The position numbers and the translations under genes were made by a program. From contig JABYQQ010000004.1 of assembly GCA_022605405.1 (NCBI GenBank), forward strand, positions 496,001 to 560,000: a stretch of 64,000 nucleotides of DNA. Reading direction: 5' to 3'. The DNA is from Earliella scabrosa (taxonomy: Eukaryota > Basidiomycota > Agaricomycetes > Polyporales > Polyporaceae). Below the pieces are notes generated by a model. It was given only the letters and a program-made list of their open reading frames with translations, was not told the DNA's origin and did no database searches. Shown here in pieces: positions 39,086 through 51,660 of this stretch (position 1 is its first letter; each line of letters opens with the position of its first letter).

Positions 39086-42000
39086 ATGCTCTTTCGCTCC
39101 GGCAACTCCTTCGCCTCCTGGTCAGCAACCTCCACCAAGCGCGATGACCTGACGCCCTCCGTCATGGCCACAGAGAAGAACCCCGTCGAGATCCACCTGC
39201 CCGAGCACGACCCCGAGCACGACCACGGCCTCCCCACCCCCGTACAGCACGACGCCAACTCGACCGGCCGCCGCTCGCGCACCAAGAAAAACGCCCGCGT
39301 CTCGGGCGGCCTCCGCGTCCACTGGGACAGGTTCGTCCGCAAGCTCGGCTCGGGCACCGCCCCCTCCTCGTCCTCGGCGTTCGACGACAGCGTCGGCGAG
39401 AGCAGCGGCTACGTGCGCTCCAGGCAGGGCGTGCAGCTCTATCAGGAGCCGCCGGACGACAGGGTCGACGAGGTCGTCGTCGACAGGGAGTGGTCGGACG
39501 AGATCAAGAGCTCGTCCGTGACGCACTCGGAACACGGGGGCACGCCCGAGAAGTCGGGCAGCAACCATCTGGGCGGGACGAACACCGACCGCGACAGCTT
39601 CGCCGTACGCCCCGAGGGCTTCTGGGGCCTCAGCCAACCGCTCATCTTCATCAGGTGGAGGGCGTGGCCCGCGGCGTACTCGTTTTTCTGTACGCACTTC
39701 ATGGATGAGAAGTCGGAGATGCACTACACCAAGGAGAACTGGTTCCTGCGCAAGGTGAGTACCGAGTCTCCAGTCTGGCCCGCGCCGTCTCTCGTACCCT
39801 GGGTGTATGCGCCCCCTGTCGCGTGCGTGCGGGCTCCCCTCCGTCACTCGGGAACGAGCGAGCTTCCATTGCACCTGTTGCCGACGTCATGTCGTGGTCA
39901 TCGCTGCCATCTTCGGAGTGTAGTGGCCAGGGCGTGCGTGTCGCACGCGACGGGGTATGAACGGTATCTCCCGCAGAGCCCTTGCGTATCTAATCAGGGT
40001 CTAAGATGCGTCGGCCGGTGCGCGATCATACTCTCGCTCCTGTTCATCTCCCCAGAGATTGCTCGGGCCATCCCCGACCGTCGCGTGCGGTGCGTGCTGG
40101 ACGTTAGACATGCGCAGGAAGCTCCCCACGCTGCCTTCGCGCGCGGTTCTAGCTTTGGCGCGTCGTGTCAGACGTTTCATCTCGCAGGCTAGACGGTCGA
40201 CGGTCGCGTCAACGTCTCTCAGGACTGTCCTGAAAAACGAGGATGGGACGTCGGCCGTTTGCATGGAAACTCTCGGATTGCACACGACTGTCAGCGATCC
40301 CTCTCCGTGCCCGCTCACGGCAGTCATGCTATTGTCATTTCCGTCGGCGCCCCCCGATTGCGCCGCTGCAGCGGTCTGACGTCACGCGTACCCGTGCTGC
40401 GTCGATCTGACCCTGCTGGTATCATACTTATGCCGTTCCTGGTTCCATGAATCCAGGCCTCTGATCGCTGATGCCTTTTCCCGCAGAATCTGGCACTCTG
40501 GTCATCCGCATTCCTCATCGTCAACTGGGTGTTCGGCGTAGGGTTCCTGCCTCGTCCGTTACCGACTGCAGACCGCATCTTCTACTATGGCGTCGCACCG
40601 GTGTTTACGTTCGCCATCCCACCGTTGGTCATCCTGGACTGGCCACGGGATCGAACACGGATATACCAGTCGGTCCTCGTGGTTTCGGTATGGATGTGGT
40701 CCTTCTACCAAGTCATCTTCATGTGCGTATCGCTTTGTTTCCTTCGAACTGCAGTTTGTCTGAGCTGAGCTGTAATATTGCTGTAGGTACCTTTGCGGGA
40801 ATTACAACCCAGCACGGGCCAGGTTCAGCTGCAACGGGAAGGACTTTCTGACGCTGTTCCAGTGAGCTGCCTGTTCCCCGCAGTACCTGGATTGGCGGCT
40901 GACAGGATGCACGCTCAGCTATACCTCGGCGTTGCAGACGATCGCGTTGTTCGGGCTGAAGCTGCACAGATTTCCCGCCTTGGTCGGCGCCATGATCTTC
41001 TTCATTTGGTGGGGGTGCCCATCTCTCCCGCGAGATACGTATTGCTGATTTGAACCAACCAGCGCATGTGTCCTCATCGTGCCCGACAGGACGGCGTTCG
41101 TCCGGAGTGGGTTCCGCTTCCGCTGCAGGTCACGCCGATCGCTGAAACTTCTTTCTTTGCTCGCTGCGCAGCTCTCGTCAACTTTTTGATCTTCCAGGGC
41201 TTCCTGCTGTACATTCACTACATGCGCGAGAACGCGGAGCGCAGGCTGTATACCCTGCGCGACCAGCTCAAGGTGCAGTTCCGGGCGACGCAGAAGGCGC
41301 AGGTGAACGAGCGCAAGGCGTCTGACTCGAAGCGCAGGCTGACCTCGTACGTTCTCGTACGATTAATGCGTGTTTGGGTTGGGAGGTGCTAACGCGCGGT
41401 GGGCCGACAGATACGTCTTCCATGATGAGTACCATTTCTCCCTGTGGTGGCGGATCGGTTTTGCTGTGTGAATGCGGGAGCTGACGGTGTGCGTCCGGCG
41501 GGAATGCACAGGTGCGAGTGCCGTTGAACACCGCTTGTGAGTGCTCTCTGAGCTTTCATGTGCGGAGGGCTATTCCTGATGTCGCTTGCGTTACGTGACC
41601 GCAGTGCTTGCGGTGCAGAACATGCAGGCCAGTGGGACGATCGCGCAGGATATCGAGTTCAAGGCACTCGAAGGCAGTCTTAGCATGATGTCCAAAGGTC
41701 CGTGTGCCAATCCATTGCCGCATTGCTTGTCGCTGACGGCGGGGATGCGCTAGTGTTGAACGATGTCTTGGACTTGTGAGTGGATCGTGCATGATGTTCG
41801 TACCGTGCCCTCGGCCTTAATGTCCGGTTATCGCCGCTCAATCGCAGCAACCGTATGGACAGCGGCCGCTTCGAGTCGGTCCTCAAGCCGTACAAGTTCC
41901 ACCAGGTCATGCGCTCGCTCTTCGTCCCGCTCCGATTGGCGACGGACGCACGACGGCTCGAGTTCATTACGGATCTGGACAAGAGCATCGACGAGGTGCG

Positions 42001-44187
42001 TTATCCCCGTCGTCGACACGCGTCCGTCGAATCGGGACGCTCGCTGAGCGGGGCTTGACTGGTCAGGTCGCGCGACGTGCATTGTACGAAGCGATGGGCG
42101 AGCCCGAAGACGCGATTAAACGCCGACTCAAGGACCACCCGGACGAAGACGGGATCGTCGTCGGGGACGAGACGCGGCTGAGGCAGGTCATTACGAATCT
42201 GGCCAGGTACATCTCGTCTATAGTCGTCGTCGCGAATCGCAGCTAACGCGGAGGTTTGACTCTGCAGCAACGCGTGCAAGTTCACCCAGGCGGGCGGGAA
42301 GCTCACGATCACGACGAAGCTCATGATCCCAGAGCGGCACTCGCGCGACGAGGACGAGGATGAGGACGGGATTGTGGATGTGGACGTGGATGGAGACGGA
42401 GACGAGGACGGCGTGGACCGGGCGGAGAGGGGCGAGCGACGTCCGTCGCTCGAGGCGGCCCATTCGAACGGGAATGCCGGCGCGGACTTCCACCACCGGC
42501 TGTCGCGGACACACCTGACGCAGCACAATGTGCTGCACGCGAAGCCGGCGCCGCCCCTGGAGTGGATCGTCGTGCGGATCGAGGTGACAGACACCGGGTG
42601 CGGGATCCGGCCGAAGGACATGGTGCAGAGCAAGCTGTTCTGTGAGTGTTTTCTGCGTTTGGTTGCGCTGCTTCGCGGTTTGGCGGGGAGGAAGTGCTGA
42701 ACTGGTTTTGTCCTGCGCTAGCCGCGTTCAACCAGACAGAGCAGGGTCGACTGCAAGGCGGGAAGGGCACCGGCCTCGGTTTGGCGCTCGTTCGACAGAT
42801 CGTCAAGCTCAGTGGCGGACGGCTCGGCGTGCAATCGAAGGTTGGGGAAGGGTCGACGTTCTGGGTTGAGCTGCGTGAGTCGCGCCCGCTTCCTCCGGTA
42901 CCTAGTGTGGGCTAACCTCGGAGGTAGCGCTCGGCGTCGGCACGAAGGCTATTCCTGCCCTTACGTCGCCAACGGAGGAAGAGGATGACTTCTCTGGGCT
43001 GAGCCCGCGCGGGGCGGTGTATACGAGTGCGAAGGAGCATATGCCTACCAAGGTGGGGACACCGAGGGACGGGCTGGCGAACGTCCGCTCATCGTTGCTG
43101 CTTAACCAGTCGTACTCCTCGTCGGCGCTGCACAGTATCATGGAGCAAGGTACGCGTGTCGTCGTGTCGTGTCTAAATTGAGAGGAGTCGGGTGCTGAGC
43201 AGGAGCACAACAGGCGGCCTCGTCGAGATCTCGACAAAACCGACCGAGGGCCCGCCGACGCGGACGATCGGCGACCCGTCGACAGGCACGGAGCTGCACC
43301 ACCACAACTCGGACGAGACGACGACGCCGCAGCGGCCGCATCCGCTCGTGGAGAACTCGTCGGAGACGGTGCGCGGCCTGCACCTCTCGCACCTCCCGAA
43401 AGCGCACACGTTCACGATCGACGGCGCGCTGATCTCGCCCGCGCCGTCCGGGGGCACGGCGAGCCCGTCGCCGAGCCAGGTGCAGTACGAAACGCGGCTG
43501 AACGTGCTCGTGGTGGACGACGACCCGCTGACGCGGAAGCTGATGAGCCGGATGTTGACCCGGCTCGGGTGCAGGGTGACGACGGCGGAGAACGGGGAGA
43601 TCGCGCTGGAGCTGATCCTTAATGGGGCGTCGCAGCAGCAGCGCGAGACGCCGTCGAGCGAGGATACGGGCTCGGGCGGGCTCTCGCTCGACGGGATGGC
43701 GGCGGCGGCGGGGATGGGGACGGGGGCGGAGGAGTGCAGGTATGCGGTTGTGTTTTTGGACAACCAGATGCCTGTGTTGTCGGGGCTCGAGGCTGTCGCG
43801 AAGTTGAGGAGTCTGGGGAGGAGGGACTTTGTGGTGGGCGTGACGGGGAACGCGCTGCTGAGCGACCAGCAGGAGTATCTGGAGGCGGGGGTGGACCAGT
43901 GAGTGCATGATCGGGTTCTTGGTGATGCGCATGCGCGTGATAGAGGGGAGCTGACGGGTTGGGGGCTTTCTTGCAGCGTGCTGACAAAACCGGTGTTTGA
44001 GAAGAGCTTGAAGAGCATGTTGTCGATTGCGGATGAACGTCGAAAACGAGGGCCTGTGCTGTCGTCGACGCCTGACCCACAGGCGCAGTCACATCCATCG
44101 TCATCGTTATCCCCACAAACGCAACCGCAACCGCAGTCGAGTCCACAACCGCAATCGAGTTCACAACCATACACACCGGCGTCATAG
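39086..44187 (+). CDS. Membrane-anchored hybrid histidine kinase with C-terminal receiver domain
   Basis: Exons 39086-39754, 40487-40722, 40787-40861, 40919-41008, 41063-41106, 41172-41346, 41411-41465 (uncertain), 41512-41536, 41605-41697, 41754-41775, 41848-41995, 42067-42206, 42268-42641, 42722-42874, 42928-43149, 43214-43898, 43977-44187, giving about 1138 residues. Order: disordered N-terminus (a later ATG at 39164 is possible), a hydrophobic multi-helix region (VNWVFGVGFL, FTFAIPPLVIL, ALQTIALFGL, LVNFLIFQGFLL), a coiled linker, His box (YVFH...VRVPLNTA), N box ASNACKFT, G boxes VTDTGCGI and GTGLGLALV, and receiver domain with LVVDDDP, phospho-acceptor Asp in FLDNQMP, and LTKPV. It would feed a phosphorelay to HPt/Skn7/Ssk1-type partners. 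The His box is anomalous, intron 1 is 732 bp, and the C-terminus is a Pro/Gln/Ser repeat. Confidence 0.9.
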
Positions 44188-46057
44188 CACGAGGCCGGTG
44201 TGCACCCCATGCCCATCTCCGCTTTGATTGTCTCTCGGGCATCGCGTTGATGTTTTCTTTTGGGTGTTCTTGGTTCCGTTGCGGTCTGTCTCATTTGCAC
44301 ACCTCCCTCCCACTGCACTTGCAATCTCTGTATGCGTATTTGCTATCTATTCAGTAGGTACATCACCATCGGCAGCATCCCTCTCCTCGCATTTTTCTCT
44401 CTGCCTTCTTCCCGCCGTATTCATCCACCCAGCATGTTTCGGATCCCGTCCCGCCTCCCTTTCACGTTGTCTTCTGCTCTTCGGTTGCTCTGTCCCCCCG
44501 CATCACACACGCGCCCTCTTCACCCTCGTCCTCGTCCTCACCGTCACCGTCACCGTCACCGTCACCGTCACCCTCTCCCTCACATTTGCACAGCGTCCAC
44601 ATCTCCGCATCTTCGCACCTCCGCACGTCACTTCATACGATCGCCATGTCCGCCATGCTCGCATATCTCCATATATCCCTCGTCGATGTCCACTTTCCAT
44701 TTAATCTCTGTTGCCCGAGTCCTGACACGGCCCATCGTATCTCGTGCTGCGTAATCCTCTTCTCATGTCCATACACCCTTTGCTAGTCCTTCCCACATCC
44801 ACGCGTCCGCGATCCCTCCCGCCTCCCGTTCCAGGTTCTGTACGTGCGCTCAAGTGCTGTTGTGTGTTCCTCTTCCCCCTCCTCCCGTTCATCCGCTGCT
44901 TATCCGATGGGGCTGCTTGACGTTCGTCACGACTCACGACGATCACGATCCATAGAGCTCTCTTCCCCTCTCATCTGTCATCTCTCGTCTTTCAGCACGC
45001 ATATGTTGTTCTCTTAATCATTCGGCTGCAATACACGAATCATGTTGTCGTTCGCTCTCCAATGCTTGATGGGGCTCTGACCTCGGAGGGGCCGGAGGGC
45101 ATACCTATGTACGTGGACTTCTTCTGTGACTCGCAATGTTTCGGAGCTACTCATTGACCGCCGCACAGTGCACGGATTGTGCAACACTATCAATGTAACT
45201 ATGAAGAGGTGAGTTGCTCACAACTCGCCGCCACTACGTCGACAAGGCGCATCGTGGCACCACCGCGGTAGCTGTCTAGTGAATCACCCACCTAGATCTC
45301 AACCGATGCATACTGCACTCGCACTTCAATCAGCCTACTGCTATTGCACCGGCTGCTGTTTCAGAACATCCGGAACGTCGCATGATGGGACCTGAACCTT
45401 GTGCTGTAGTACTGTTCGAAATTGCGGAATCTGTTGAGTAGCTGATATCTTCTGTTGGGGTTTGTTATAGGAAGAACAGAATGCCTCTCCCACCCCGGCT
45501 GGTTCGCATCTGAACTCTTTCGCATGGGCGAGGCGCTAAGAAACGTCAAAATTGCGATCCACTATTGAGTATGCTAGTGAGCCTCGTTGATCGTCCATAC
45601 TGATCACTGACCTGCGTTACTCTAGTACGCCTTCCAGCGTTCTGCTCTGGCCATGACTTGATTCTCTGGTCCTCGTGCTATCTGCAGCCGCACGTAACAT
45701 TGCAACCTCCACCTTCTGTCGCCGGCGCCGGTCTCAAGATTGAGTTTGACAGAGAAAGGCCACGTTGTACCCAAAATAAGCATTCTGGCTCTCTTCGAGA
45801 TTGTAGAAGATGGATAGATGAGCTGGACGGAAGATTGCCCACAGCCATACCATCGAAATGTCAAAGATCTCTCTCATGTCCGCGCGGCTGGTCAGGCACT
45901 ACAGGACGGTCACGGTGGGGAATGCGTGGCCCGAATACTCTTGGATGCACTCCCGACCATCCGCATCATCTTCCCGATGCAGTACGGATGGTATATAGCC
46001 CCATCCCCGCACGCTCACCGCCGACACTGGCTGGCTCGTCTCCCGCTGACCTTCCTC
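44188..46057. other. Intergenic, 3' flank of histidine kinase
   Basis: Strongly pyrimidine-rich for the first 800 bases, including a hexanucleotide repeat, then ordinary sequence. Frames up to 164 codons in the C/T-rich part are low-complexity and not credible. No supported gene. Confidence 0.5.
44539..44568. repeat. Hexanucleotide tandem repeat (CACCGT)5
   Basis: Five perfect CACCGT units followed by a degenerate CACCCT, inside the C/T-rich flank. Confidence 0.95.
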
Positions 46058-48103
46058 ATGAATTACTCAGACCCCGCCCTTACTCTGGACCTATTCAAGC
46101 ACCTGGACCGCGGAGGCTCTATTGGACCGGGCTACCTCGGCGTAATCGTGTCAACGCTGTGAGTCGCGTCCATAAACATTTCTTATATCACTCTCGTCAC
46201 TCACCTTGTGTAGTATTTATGGCATCACATGTACCCAGTCCTTCCAGTACTTCCGCAATCCTAAAAGCCGCTCGGACGCCTGGTTCGTGCGTCTCTTTGT
46301 AGGTCTCATGCTATTTTCCATTCTGTTCACAATTCTGATGAGTTTCAATCTCACATAGGTCGCGTCAATATGGTACGTATGTGAGGACAGCCATGTACGA
46401 GATAGACGTGCTGTAACAGTTCTCCATCCCTGCAGGCTACTCGATACCGTTCATCAGATCATGGTGACTCATGCGTACTACGGGTATTTGGTGACAAATT
46501 GGGGGAATCTGGGTGGAGTCGTGAAGCTCGTCTGGTATGTTTATCGGCCCTGAGTGGCCTACTGTTAGTCAGAGCTGACATCGGGGTAATTCCTACACTA
46601 GGAGCTTGTGGGTGAGTTGTACAGTTATACGGTTTTCGGAAATCATTGACGCCTCAGCAATACACATCAGGCCGGTCTCTTTGTGAATGTCCGTGAGATT
46701 ATTCCGCACCCCTTTCTGTCTTTTCAGCTGACGGGTAGCGTTGCAGTGCTGCGTGTTCATGCTGATCCGATGGTGAGTCTAGCTGTGCTCGGATACTTAT
46801 GTGTGTCACGCTTAAGCCTCATGTATACTGGAAGCTTCTTCCTCTGGAGAATATGGATATGTACGTCCTCCGACTCGGGGTCTTACTCTGGTGACAATGC
46901 TCATGGTATGACAGTGAGCCATAACCGCTTTATCGTGACTACGCTGGTTCGTCTATCCATCCCATGATCTAGTTCATTTTCTTTCTCATTCATGATGGCG
47001 CCGCTAGGCATTAGTCGCATTTTCTAGGCTCGGTGAGATTTTCTACCCAGAAGGGGCGAGAATGACTTACATATACTGCATTTTCCCATCGTCTCAGTGA
47101 CTAGCCTAGGTAATAAGTCTCCCTCATCGTCCGAGACAATTTGGTTATTAATATTGATGCCCATGCTAGTGTACTCTGGTATTATGTGAGTTAGTTGAAA
47201 CATCCTGACTGATGGTATCCTAGCCTCATTCCATGCTGATTGGTAGCTCCCGCCACGGTCTCATATCGGAAGCGGAGGCTGCGCCAAAGGTACTCTGCCT
47301 GCCAAGTACTTAGACATGTTCACCCCAAACATCTTTTATCTACAGACTATCGGCATTGGCTCGATGGTGTTGGAAGTGATGACTACGGTACTCTACACCT
47401 CGACGCTGGTGTTCTATCTAGTGCGGAGTAGATCAGGGATAGCCCAGTACGTGTGGTCGACGAGACTTAGGACCTTGCGCCATCAGCCGTGCTCACTTTA
47501 GGATGTGATAGGTCCGATAGTATTATGACCAGAGTGATAACCCTAGTGATCAGCACGAGCATGCTATCTGTGTACGTTGCTGTAATCAGGGAGTTGACTC
47601 GACGTACTCATAGGCATTCCACCAACAGCTTCATCTCAATTGGCCAACTTGTTGCTGTACGTTCTCATATACCCGCCTACCATGAACTCACCGTACTAAT
47701 ATGTCTCATAAGTGCATTATCAGCACGCCTACTAAGCTCTACTTGATTTTCTTCGAGTTTATACTGGAGACTGTGGACGCCAACGCCGCTCTTACAAGGT
47801 AAACCCCATCAATGCCTGCACTGTTCAACGAGAGGGTACTGAGTATTGTCATCTATAGCTTGAATTCGCGCGAGTTCTTGAGAGGCAGGTGCCCGTCAGA
47901 TGGGCCTACTGCTTATGTCTTGAATAGCCCACCAACGCGGTCGAACAACACTCACAACCCGCATATGAACATGCACTCGACGGCAAGCTATGATGATTCC
48001 ATGGGAATATCTGTCACCGTGAGTACTTGTTTCCTAGTGAGCATCCTGAAACATTTCTAATAGGCCGTTTACGCAGGTCGACAAGTCGACATTTGTTGTA
48101 TGA
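46058..48103 (+). CDS. DUF6534-domain multi-pass membrane protein (exon map incomplete)
   Basis: Well supported exons: 46058-46158, 46214-46298, 46359-46372, 46436-46534, 46602-46611, 46671-46688, one starting 46728, one ending 46859, 46915-46946, 47346-47446, 47859-48018, 48077-48103. Junctions between 46728 and 46859 and between 46947 and 47858 are unresolved. The protein reads LIYGITCTQSFQYFRNPKS, VASIWLLDTVHQIMVTHAYY, GYLVTNWGN, LVWSLWAGLFVN, FFLWRIWILSHNRF, FYLVRSRSGIAQ, and RLNSREFLRGR followed by a polar tail ending STFVV. This is the typical order of DUF6534 (seven helices, S-x-T/S-G-x loop, LN-x-R end), an uncharacterised membrane family of Agaricomycetes. Several exons are tiny (10, 14, 18 nt). 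Function unknown. Confidence 0.78.
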
Positions 48104-48652
48104 TGTCGTGATGGTAGCCACTTCTTCCGAGGCATGAGCACTCTGCCATATCTGCACGTCCTATTCTGAGGCTGGTAGAGCACATTGGGAGTCAATGGCA
48201 CAATGAAGATGGACTAAAACTCTCCGATACGACCTCATCTTCCTGGAGGCACTATCATGATGTTAGCAGAATGCTCACTGGGAGGCTGTGACAATCCATA
48301 TCATACTCACAGGAAGTGCACATTGCATCTGTGGCATTGGCAACCACGTGTGAGCCTCCTCAAGTGTCCAAATGCCATTGCGGACCTTTTCAGATCGAGG
48401 ATTGGAGGAGAGAGAGATGAACGCAAGCCTTGACTCCCCGGCGCGGGCGCCGGCGCACTCCTGCCGAGGCGCTAGAAGCCGGCCCTGAAGGGGTTCGATC
48501 ACGTGAGCTACGCGTCCTCAACCGCGCCGTTTCGCGGTCGTGGTCAACGTCTTCGCCGCCCCCTTCGCCATCCTCGACGACTGCCACACCCAACACGCCT
48601 ATCCATGCAACTACGTTGAATTTGGCTTACGCATCTTCTACCCCTGCCCATA
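48104..48652. other. Intergenic, upstream of the ADIP-like gene
   Basis: An 80-codon frame at 48430-48672 has proline/serine-rich coding-like composition but stops just after the downstream ATG in another frame. Taken as leader sequence. Confidence 0.4.
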
Positions 48653-51600
48653 ATGGCTACCATAACACCTAAGAAACTCGTCCACTGGGCTTTGAACGCC
48701 TCTCTCTCCGATCTTGGGTCTCCATTCTCGGATGCTGGCTCATCAGAATCTTGCTCCTCGACGTCAAGTTTGCAATACATCAACTCTCAGCTGATAGCTC
48801 ATGGCTTCGTGCATGACTCTGGACTGTCGCTGGATGGCCTTGCGAAGGCAGACGCGGATAGGGTGGTCAAGTGTATGTTGGGGATGCTCAGCCAACGTAT
48901 CGTGAGTCGCTGCCGTTCCATGACGCGTCTTTTCCAACCGGTTTGCTGCAGGATGATATGTCACGGACGGAAGATCTCACCACCAAGCTCCGCACACTCT
49001 CCTACGACCACGAACGTCTTACTTCGATGTTCAAGTCGGAAGCCGACAAGGCGGCCAACGCTGAACGCGAGATGAACCTTCACAAGACCCGAATGACGTG
49101 AGCATTCTCGAGCTGTGCTTCTGTTTTTGGTGTGCCTACAACGTTGTCGTCAGAGCTGCAACCAAGTCTCTCCAGTCGTGCGAGAACGCACATAAACACA
49201 CTACTTCCGAGCTCCAACGCACCCGCTCCACTCTCCATGCCCTACGTGCTACACATCAGACCGAGATCAAAAAGGTTGAGAAAGAGAAGGAACGGATGGT
49301 CGAGCGATGGAGCAAGCTCTCTGACGCACAGCTCAAAGCCGGCTCCTTGCGCGCAGGACTGACGTGCGCGAACCTGGACGTGGTGGAGGCATCTGACGTG
49401 CAGCTACGAGGCAAGGGTCAAGGCTTCTTGGACGTGGCACTAGAGCAAGCGGAGAGTGCGAGACTGGAGCTGTACGAGCAGAATAGGAAGCTCAGGGGGT
49501 CGTTGCTGTCGGCTGCGAATCAGCTGCAGAGTGTTCTACATGCTGCACGGACCGCAGGAGACCCCGAGTACCGGGAGGAGGTGTGTGAGGCCTTTCTTCA
49601 TCTGTTCACAGCACCAACTGAGGTTCAAATAGCGCCCACTTCTATCCGCGAGCACGCTGTTCTCCAGCTCTCCTGCCGAGGCAGCGGACGAGACCTTGAA
49701 CTCATTGTTCACGTCCTTGCGTGAAACTATCTCACAGAAAGCCAACTCCTCGACAACGTCCCTGTGCTCATGCTCACGAAACGTTTCTTCGTCCACCTCT
49801 GCATCCGCTCAACCCTCTAAGGCACACGATTACGCGGAGATTGATCGTCTCCAGGCCGTTATAGACAAGTTACGTGCCGAGCTTGGTACGTCCTTTTCAA
49901 CCAGCGGATCGCATGGTGTCACTGACAGATCGTCAAGACCAATCACAGAAGCAAGCAGCAACTTCCGCCGCGCAGACGCAAGAGCTGTTCGATCGGTTTG
50001 CAGAGGAGCAACGACTATCTTCTACTGGCCCCGCGGAGATGAGCGTCGAACTTTTGACAGTCCCCGCACGCGATGAAGAGCAGCGAAGACTTGACGAGCG
50101 ATTCAAAGAGCTCGAGGATGAACGACGCAAGTTCACTGAGGCGGCTGTAAGACTTGGGAGAGAGAAAGCTGCATTGGAGGTATGGTGGTTCTTTCCAAGG
50201 CTGACCCCATTTCTAAGCGTATGATCGCATAGGCTGAACGATTGAAGTTCCTTGAGGAGAAGCGGTCATGGGAAGTCGAGATGATGCTCGCGGAGCTACC
50301 TCCAACTCCCGCTCCTGCAGGAGCCGCATCTTCCCCGAAGCCCAGTTCTGTGCCTGCTGCGATGCTTCCTCCAGCCTCTCCACGCAGATCTCCCCGCAAA
50401 CGCAAGTCCGTGGTTGCTAGTGCTCGGAAAACGCGCGTCTCGCGACGCTCCTCCGGGCTGGGTGTTGCGCTCTCACCCCGAGCGAAGCAGAAGGTCCAGC
50501 CTGCGTATGAGACGGAAGTGATCCCCCCGACCATTCCCGCCATTCCTCCCTCTCCTTCGCGACAGATGCCCGAATTCAAGACGAGCATGGCAGCACCTCC
50601 GCCTCCATCCCCAAGCTTCCTCACTAACGCCTTTGTGCTTCCTCCCCCCTCACCCGCAGCGTCTCTACCATCCCGTGACGCGCTTCCGCCTATACCACCT
50701 CTTCCGAAACTCGAGATACCCCCGTCATCCGAGGATACCTCGGATGACAACATCATGGACACCACTCCCCAGTCTCTCCCATCATCCTCATCCACCAACT
50801 CCTTGCCCTCGTCCGCCTCATCATCATCATCGACAAGTGAGCCCCCGCTCTCCGGTCCTGGCGTTCCAGTACCTAGCACGCCCGTCGTGCGCCCGTTCCC
50901 GATGGCGAAGCCATTTGCGCAGCGCATGATCCACGCATACTCGCCCGTGAAGCCTTCACCGCTCAGTCGGATCCTCATGATGGCTGACTCGCCGGAGAGC
51001 CCTGAGAGCCCCGGCGCGCGGCTTGACGCGCTCGCAGAGGTCGACGAGAACGCGATGGATATGGACACGTCACACATCCCCGTCCACACGAAGGAACCGG
51101 TCCGGACCCTCAGCCTCGCGGAGGAGCTGGGCATCTCGGAAGAAGACGACAGCCCGTTCCGCGAGGCGCAAGCGCCTCCACCCCTCGCGCCTGCGCAGGG
51201 TCACCCCTCGAAGCGGAGAGCAGAGTCGACGCGCGGCGGTGCGAGCGCGGCCGAGAAGGGCAAGAGCAAGGACACGGGGAAAGGGAAGGATAAGGCTGCT
51301 CCCGCTGCGCACGCGGCCTCGCGGGCGCGGGCTGGCGCGCCGCTCGAGAAGGAGAACGTCAAGCGTGCGAAGCTGTCACCGCCCGAGTCGGCGCCGCCGC
51401 AAGCCCATTCACGGGGTGCGAGGGGCGCGGGAAGGAGCTCGGGCGGAAGCTCGTCGTCGAGCTCGAGCTCAGGCTCGAGAGACGGGAAGAAGCCTGTGGG
51501 GATCGGTGCGCGCGCGAGGGCTCAGGCGCAGAGCGGGGGAGGAGCGAACGCGAAGGCGCAGACGCAGGTGAGCAAGCCTAGGCCGGCGCTGAAGGGCGGG

Positions 51601-51660
51601 CCGAGGAGGGTGCCTATGGGCAGCGCGGAGGCTGCTTCTGTACCGACTTGGCGTGGTTGA
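48653..51660 (+). CDS. ADIP/Msd1-like coiled-coil protein
   Basis: Six exons: 48653-48901, 48952-49097, 49154-49580, 49633-49885, 49929-50179, 50233-51660, giving 917 residues. Residues about 45-160 match the afadin/alpha-actinin-binding (ADIP, SSX2IP) domain: LQYINSQLIAHGFVHD, then DRVVKCMLGMLSQRI spliced to DDMSRTEDLTTKLRTL. Long coiled coils follow (IKKVEKEKERMVERW; LDERFKELEDERRKF; residues about 100-460). The last 450 residues are disordered, Pro/Ser-rich, then basic with KGKSKDTGKGKDK. Animal and yeast relatives (SSX2IP, Msd1) anchor microtubules at centrosomes or spindle poles; a spindle-pole role here is inference. All junctions keep frame. The start at 48653 is preferred over the frame opening at 48430. 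Confidence 0.82.

Noticed and set aside
39122..39874. 250-codon minus-strand frame opposite kinase exon 1
   Set aside because: Shadow of the GC-rich first exon; no motifs.
43138..44324. Two long minus-strand frames opposite the receiver domain
   Set aside because: Antisense shadows of the kinase exon, which carries the receiver motifs; Arg/Pro and Cys/Ser-rich junk composition.
44228..44754. Pro/His/Ser-rich frames in the C/T-rich kinase 3' flank
   Set aside because: Low-complexity translation of pyrimidine-rich sequence and the CACCGT repeat.
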